NCBI GenBank assembly: GCA_004151065.3 | Contig: NWUY0300030537.1 | Location: 5,638 to 21,376, forward strand | Length of the DNA: 15,739 nt | Source: Larix sibirica | Lineage: Eukaryota > Streptophyta > Pinopsida > Pinales > Pinaceae | Reading direction: 5' to 3' | In this document: in pieces, positions 15,191 through 15,739 of the stretch | Position numbering within the stretch: position 1 is the stretch's first letter | Layout of the letters: each line of letters opens with the position of its first letter | The notes under the pieces: model-generated | The model's input: the letters and a program-made list of their open reading frames with translations, nothing else | Databases searched by the model: none | What the model was told of the DNA's origin: nothing | Made by a program: the position numbers and the translations under genes

Positions 15191-15739
15191 TTACCAAGTG
15201 GTGATGGCTCACATATATCTTTAGATAGGGATATCTCACTTTGATCGCTTGACCTCTTAACTTGTACACCTCGCCCCTTTCCTTTTTCCATCAATTACAA
15301 CTCTACCTTCATCCCCTTGATGGCTCCTTCAACCCCCTTAATGGCTCTTTTACTCTAGGTTGCGCTGCTGCCAATCACAACTCCTTCAACACGTTGGCTC
15401 CCTCTTCACAGTGGGCGACTAGATATGCACCAATATTCATTGATTTCTCCTCCTTTGGCTGCAAGTAGGTACCTGCACATTCTTCCACACTAGACAAAGG
15501 GAAGCAAGAAAATATACTGTGGACAACAATCTATAATTGTCTAAATTATATATGGTAAAAATCATAACCATGCCGTTTAGAGTCTCGGCTCCTTTCAACT
15601 TACAAGTGAGGAGTTAATATTCCTCTTTCTTTCACATAGAATTTCAGCGCAGGAACGACCAACACACATGGGATTCAACAATTCCAAGTGATATGTAATG
15701 TACCAACTCAGGTTAGTGATACAAAAACTCTATACTTCT
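15191..15739. other. Unassigned right end of window
   Basis: No element or gene is recognised. A 63-codon minus frame (15078-15269) straddles the end of the LTR-element similarity and is not convincing. A short direct repeat, CCCTTGATGGCTCCTTCAAC then CCCTTAATGGCTCTTTTAC, lies near 15314-15355. The first part may be diverged internal sequence of the minus-strand element. Confidence 0.4.

Noticed and set aside
1-15739. CRISPR array, bacterial operon or novel defence system
   Set aside because: No regular spacer-separated short repeats, no prokaryotic gene density, and all recognisable proteins are plant retrotransposon types.

Overview
The window looks like nuclear, intergenic DNA from a land plant with a large, repeat-rich genome. 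The evidence is decayed Ty1/copia, Ty3/gypsy and L1-type LINE coding remains, a copia-style LTR/PBS/PPT set, long AT-rich spacers with TA microsatellites, and no bacterial-type gene layout. A gymnosperm would fit, but nothing here proves it. Single N characters at 621, 4894 and 5686 look like draft-assembly contig joins. I see no intact protein-coding gene.

Layout. 1-733 holds a roughly 71-bp tandem repeat (four copies) and a 112-bp near-identical duplication across the N at 621, probably an unmerged contig overlap. 734-2440 is mostly unassigned, with one purine-tract/LTR-start candidate near 1136-1155. A tRNA-like A box and B box at 2445-2512 suggest a SINE fragment. Just after it, 2577-4870 is a heavily mutated copia pol remnant: GAG-pre-integrase, integrase with D, D and E motifs, then reverse transcriptase with YADD. 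4895-5685 is A-rich and unassigned, and its last 33 bases repeat the first 33 of the window. 5687-7690 is AT-rich with a short tandem duplication.

The minus strand of 7690-8565 carries an L1-type LINE fragment. It keeps the C-terminal part of ORF1, an ATGA stop/start overlap, and the start of an ORF2 endonuclease with NIRGLN, QETKC and DFN motifs. 8570-9560 is AT-rich spacer. 9616-9811 is a weak first-exon candidate, followed by short dispersed repeats and a GC-richer stretch that I cannot identify.

10995-15190 is the most structured part. It is a compound of non-autonomous copia-like elements: a plus-strand LTR with PBS (10995-11252), about 1.86 kb of internal sequence without gag-pol, a PPT and a second plus-strand LTR (from 13105). 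That LTR is split by about 1 kb containing a gypsy integrase fragment. It then runs head-on into a minus-strand LTR (14472-14739) with internal sequence on both sides. The internal domain holds a 132-bp tandem duplication and a 173-bp nearly perfect hairpin. 15200-15739 is unassigned.

These parts do not form one pathway. The coherent biology is nested, rearranged transposons, most of them dead, with the LTR family apparently built to be mobilised by proteins supplied in trans.
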